DNA of 64,000 nucleotides from CAVQZC01 sp963718315 (GTDB taxonomy: Bacteria > Actinomycetota > Thermoleophilia > Gaiellales > JAICJC01). The stretch lies in the NCBI GenBank assembly GCA_963718315.1, contig CAVQZC010000007.1:372001-436000 (forward strand), in the 5' to 3' direction. This document shows positions 61,410 through 64,000 of this stretch, one piece after another (the first letter of the stretch is position 1; every line of letters begins with the position of its first letter). Made by a program: the position numbers and the translations under genes. The notes beneath the pieces are model-generated. The model was not told the DNA's origin, did no database searches, and worked only from the letters and a program-made list of their open reading frames with translations.

Positions 61410-61871
61410 CTATGCGGCGCCGGTGCGCATCCGGTGGATGGTCGCGATCACCTCGGCGGGATCGAGGTCATCGTCGGTGCCCAGGTTGCCGCCACGCAGC
61501 CGCAGCGACGTGTAGGCCATCAGGTCGCGCATCGACACCAGGCCGATCACATGCCCCTCGCTGTTGACGACAGGCAGGTGGCGAAAGTGCCCGTCCACCA
61601 TCAGAGCCATCGCCTGGGCCAGCTCGGTGCTGGGCGAGGCGGTCAGCACATGCCGGGTCATCCGTTCGCTGACCGGCGTGGCCCGGTCGATGTTGTCGCT
61701 GACGCACCGCAGCAGGTCGCGCTCGGTGATCACGCCCACCAGGTCGTCGGTCTGCGTCAGCACCACGGCAGCTCCCACGTCAGCCTCGATCATCCGCCGG
61801 GCGGCGTCACCGATCTGCGTTTCGGGCGCCACCGAGATCACGGTGGTGGACATGACGTCGGTCAGCTGCAT
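61410..61871 (-). CDS. Tandem CBS-domain protein
   Basis: 153 aa. CBS1: DVMSTTVISVAPETQIGDAA, LVGVITERDLLRCV; CBS2: MTRHVLTASPSTELAQAMAL, HLPVVNSEGHVIGLVSMRDL. A pair like this binds adenosine nucleotides and acts as an energy sensor, alone or with a partner. TAGAGT (61879-61884, reverse) ends 7 bases before the ATG and abuts the terminal repeat of the palindromic element. Confidence 0.88.
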   Translation of the reverse strand: MQLTDVMSTTVISVAPETQIGDAARRMIEADVGAAVVLTQTDDLVGVITERDLLRCVSDNIDRATPVSERMTRHVLTASPSTELAQAMALMVDGHFRHLPVVNSEGHVIGLVSMRDLMAYTSLRLRGGNLGTDDDLDPAEVIATIHRMRTGAA

Positions 61872-61883
61872 TGGGGCAACTCT

Positions 61884-62086
61884 AGATGAGTGGTCGCCAT
61901 CTCGCGTGGTGTCCTGGGTGGCGAGAACCGAGCCTCGCCGGGACGCAGGGAGCCCCAATACTGGATGGTATTGGGGCGACCGAGGACACAGCGAGGCGAC
62001 GGTTCGCAGCCACAGCCACCCCAGGGAATCCCCTCAACCCACCTCCCGGAGCGGCCAGGCCCGCGGGAGGTGGCGACCACTCATCT
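61884..62086. repeat. 203-bp palindromic element with 16-bp terminal inverted repeats
   Basis: AGATGAGTGGTCGCCA (61884-61899) is exactly inverted at 62071-62086. Nested inside are CCTGGGTGGC opposite GCCACCCCAGG, GCGAGAACCG opposite CGGTTCGC, and a perfect central hairpin CCCCAATAC (61953-61961) with GTATTGGGG (61968-61976). The whole folds as one long imperfect hairpin. It could be a MITE-like non-autonomous element or a large bidirectional terminator. It ends on the first base of the E2 stop codon. No target duplication is obvious. Confidence 0.7.
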
Positions 62087-63367
62087 CACGCGAGGAGCGC
62101 CGCGGGGCCCTGCAGCAGGCGCTTGATCGTCTGCAGGAGGCGTGCGCCGTCGGCACCCGAACAGGCGCGGTGGTCGCAGGCGAGCGTGGCGTTCATCATC
62201 GACCGGGGCACGATCTGGCCGTCGACCACGACTGCGCGCTCGGCCACGTTTCCGACCGCGAGGATCGCCGACTCGGGCGGGTTGATGATCGCAGCGAAGC
62301 TGGATACGTCGAGCATGCCCAGGTTCGAGACCGTGAACGTCCCGCCCTCGATCTCGCGCTGCCTGAGGCCGCCGCTGCGCGCCCGCGACGCCAGGTCGCG
62401 GGTCTCGCGCGCGATCTGCCGCACGGTCTTCACGTCGGCCTCGAACACGACCGGGACGATCAGCCCGTCGTCCAGCGCCACCGCCATGGCCACGTTCGCG
62501 TGGGGGTGGTAGACGTGCTTGCCCTCGACGTAGGAACGGTGCGCCTGGGGATGCTCGACCAGCGCCATCGCGCAGGCGCGGATGATCAGATCGTTGAGGC
62601 TGACCTTCTCTCCGGAGGCGCTGAGGGCCTCGTTCAGCTCCTTGCGCAGCTCAACGGCCCGCGTCATGTCGATCTCGGACGTCAGGTAGAAGTGGGGGAC
62701 GGTCTGTTTGGAGTGCGCCATGCGCGTGGCGACGGCCTTGAGCATCGGCGTCAGCTCGCGCACCTCCGCCTCGGTGACCACAGCTGCCGGGGGTGCTGCC
62801 ACTGCGGGAGCCGAACGGGGCCGGAGCCACCGGCGCCGCGACCGCTCCGCCGCCCGCCAGCATCCGCTCGACGTCCGCCTTGACGATCCGCCCCTCGGGA
62901 CCGCTGCCCGTGCCCGCCAGCGCGCTCAGGTCGAGGCCCGCCTCGTCGGCCATCCGCCGGGCGATCGGGCTGACCTTCAGCGCGCCGCCGCCGCTGCCGT
63001 TCCCGGCAACCACGGCCGGCGCGGGCGGGGGAGCGGCCGGCGCTTGCTCCGCCGGCACCCCCTCGGGCTCCCTGGCCTTCTTCTCCTTCTTCTTCGGCGC
63101 CGCGGCGGCATCCTCGGGTACCGACTCGCCTGGCTCGCCGACGATCGCGATCGGAGAGCCCAACGGCGCCGTCTCGCCGTCCGAGACCAGGATCTTGAGC
63201 AGGGTTCCGTCGGAGTACGCCTGGAACTCCATCGTCGCCTTGTCGGTCTCGATCTCGGCGATCACCTCGCCCTCGTGGATCTCGTCGCCCTCGGCCTTCA
63301 GCCAGCGGCCGATGGTTCCCTCTTCCATCGTGTCGGACAGGCGGGGCATCACCAGCTCGTCGGTCAC
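62086..63367 (-). CDS. 2-oxoacid dehydrogenase E2 (dihydrolipoyl acyltransferase), one frame break
   Basis: GTG 63367 is preferred to ATG 63373 because AGGAAGGA is then 6 bases away. Lipoyl domain with the lysine in AEIETDKATMEFQAY, an Ala/Pro/Lys linker, subunit-binding domain (SPIARRMADEAGLDLSALAG), then after a shift near 62815-62825 the catalytic domain (FYLTSEIDMTRAVELRKELN, INPPESAILAVGNVAER, HRACSGADGARLL; the His-x3-Asp of the active site is present as HRACSGAD). The span is 3n+1. It forms the core of a pyruvate or branched-chain oxoacid dehydrogenase with the E1 beta gene. Confidence 0.85.
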
Positions 63368-63380
63368 ATGCATTCCTTCC

Positions 63381-64000
63381 TCACAGCACGCCGCAGTCTC
63401 GCAGGAGGCCGCGCGCGGCGGCCTCGATCTTCGACTCCAGGGGCAGCGCCGCCAGCTCCAGCGGCTTGGAGTAGGGCATCGGCACCTCCGCCTGCCCGAC
63501 CCGCTCGACCGGTGCGTCGAGATCGTCGAAGCAAATGCGGTGGATGCGGGCGGCCAGCTCGGCGCCGACCCCGTAGGTCGACCAGCCTTCCTCGGCGACC
63601 AGCGCCCGGTTCGTCTTGCGCACCGACTCGGCCACCGTGTCGATGTCCAGCGGGCGCAGCGAGCGGAGGTCGACGACCTCGGTCTCGACGCCGTCCAGTG
63701 CGAGGTGGTCAGCCACCCGCAGCGCGCGCTGCACCGTGTAGGAGTGGGCGACGATGGTCAGGTCGCGACCCTCGCGAACGACCGAGGCCTTGCCGAGCGG
63801 CACGGTGAACTCCGGGTCGTCCGGCACCGGGCCGGTGACGTTGTACATGACCAGGTTCTCGCAGAAGAGCACCGGGTCGTCGTCGCGGATCGCGGTCTTC
63901 AGCATCCCGAAGGCGTCGGCCGGGCTGGCCGGTGCGACCACCTTCATGCCCGGGCAGCCCGCGAACCATGCCTCCAGGCTCTGCGAGTGCTGCGCGGTCA
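63381..64000 (-). CDS. 2-oxoacid dehydrogenase E1 beta subunit, 5' end beyond the window
   Basis: The reading frame enters at the right edge with TAQHSQSLEAWFAGCPGMKV and continues KVVAPASPADAFGMLKTAIR, VLFCENLVMY and VSDHLALDGVETEVVDLRSL-like sequence, to a stop at 63381. These are E1 beta signatures (pyruvate or acetoin/branched-chain oxoacid type), where the subunit helps bind thiamine diphosphate with E1 alpha. E2 follows 13 bases downstream in the same operon. Confidence 0.9.
   Translation of the reverse strand, partial: TAQHSQSLEAWFAGCPGMKVVAPASPADAFGMLKTAIRDDDPVLFCENLVMYNVTGPVPDDPEFTVPLGKASVVREGRDLTIVAHSYTVQRALRVADHLALDGVETEVVDLRSLRPLDIDTVAESVRKTNRALVAEEGWSTYGVGAELAARIHRICFDDLDAPVERVGQAEVPMPYSKPLELAALPLESKIEAAARGLLRDCGVL

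Noticed and set aside
1..64000. CRISPR arrays, rRNA genes, transposase-type insertion sequences
   Set aside because: No regularly spaced repeats, rRNA sequence or transposase frames were seen in the window.

Overview
The window is very GC-rich, tightly packed chromosomal DNA. It starts inside one gene (a HAD-like protein) and ends inside another (a 2-oxoacid dehydrogenase E1 beta subunit). F420-type enzymes (a luciferase-like oxidoreductase and a Ddn-like protein), the ergothioneine enzyme EgtD, actinobacterial TANNNT promoters directly in front of start codons, and the infC-rpmI-rplT-spoU-pheS-pheT order all point to an actinobacterium. Thermoleophilia is my guess, but no 16S or marker comparison was possible.

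Layout. 1-7.3 kb: secreted Ig-repeat protein, CinA-like protein, PcrA helicase, NlpC/P60 cell-wall hydrolase. 7.4-10.8 kb: tRNA-Val(GAC) with a decayed integrative element bounded by a 45-bp tRNA repeat. The element carries a 5'-truncated tyrosine recombinase, a 60-aa membrane protein and a secreted phosphoesterase, and a third tRNA-end copy lies just outside. 10.8-25.9 kb: mixed metabolic genes (cysteine hydrolases, beta-carbonic anhydrase, cNMP-domain flavoprotein, MerB-like protein, AhpD, F420 enzymes, an HTH-permease pair, EgtD, a deacetylase). 26-31.4 kb: a branched-chain amino-acid ABC operon (livKHMGF) full of reading-frame breaks. 33-38.5 kb: two homologous 105-nt structured RNAs around a NUDIX gene, a convergent response regulator/kinase pair, thrS, and a GntR regulator. 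39.2-49.1 kb: ten collinear genes, nine of them with overlapping stop/start codons: C45 acyltransferase, creatininase, dppABCDF-like transporter, M19 dipeptidase, S58 beta-aminopeptidase and, 31 bases on, a beta-aminoacyl-CoA ammonia-lyase. 49.2-50.7 kb: arsR-aqpS-arsC. 51.9-59.7 kb: infC-rpmI-rplT, spoU, a secreted phosphoesterase, a methyltransferase, pheST. 59.7-64 kb: M29 aminopeptidase, CBS protein, a 203-bp palindromic element, E2 and E1 beta of a 2-oxoacid dehydrogenase.

Main points. (1) The 39-49 kb operon reads as uptake and breakdown of peptides or amides containing beta-amino acids. (2) The paired RNAs at 33 kb show compensatory base changes and match no family I recognise. (3) About twenty genes look leaderless. 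(4) Many genes, including essential thrS, have reading-frame breaks whose lengths fit net single-base insertions, so sequence error is more likely than gene decay.
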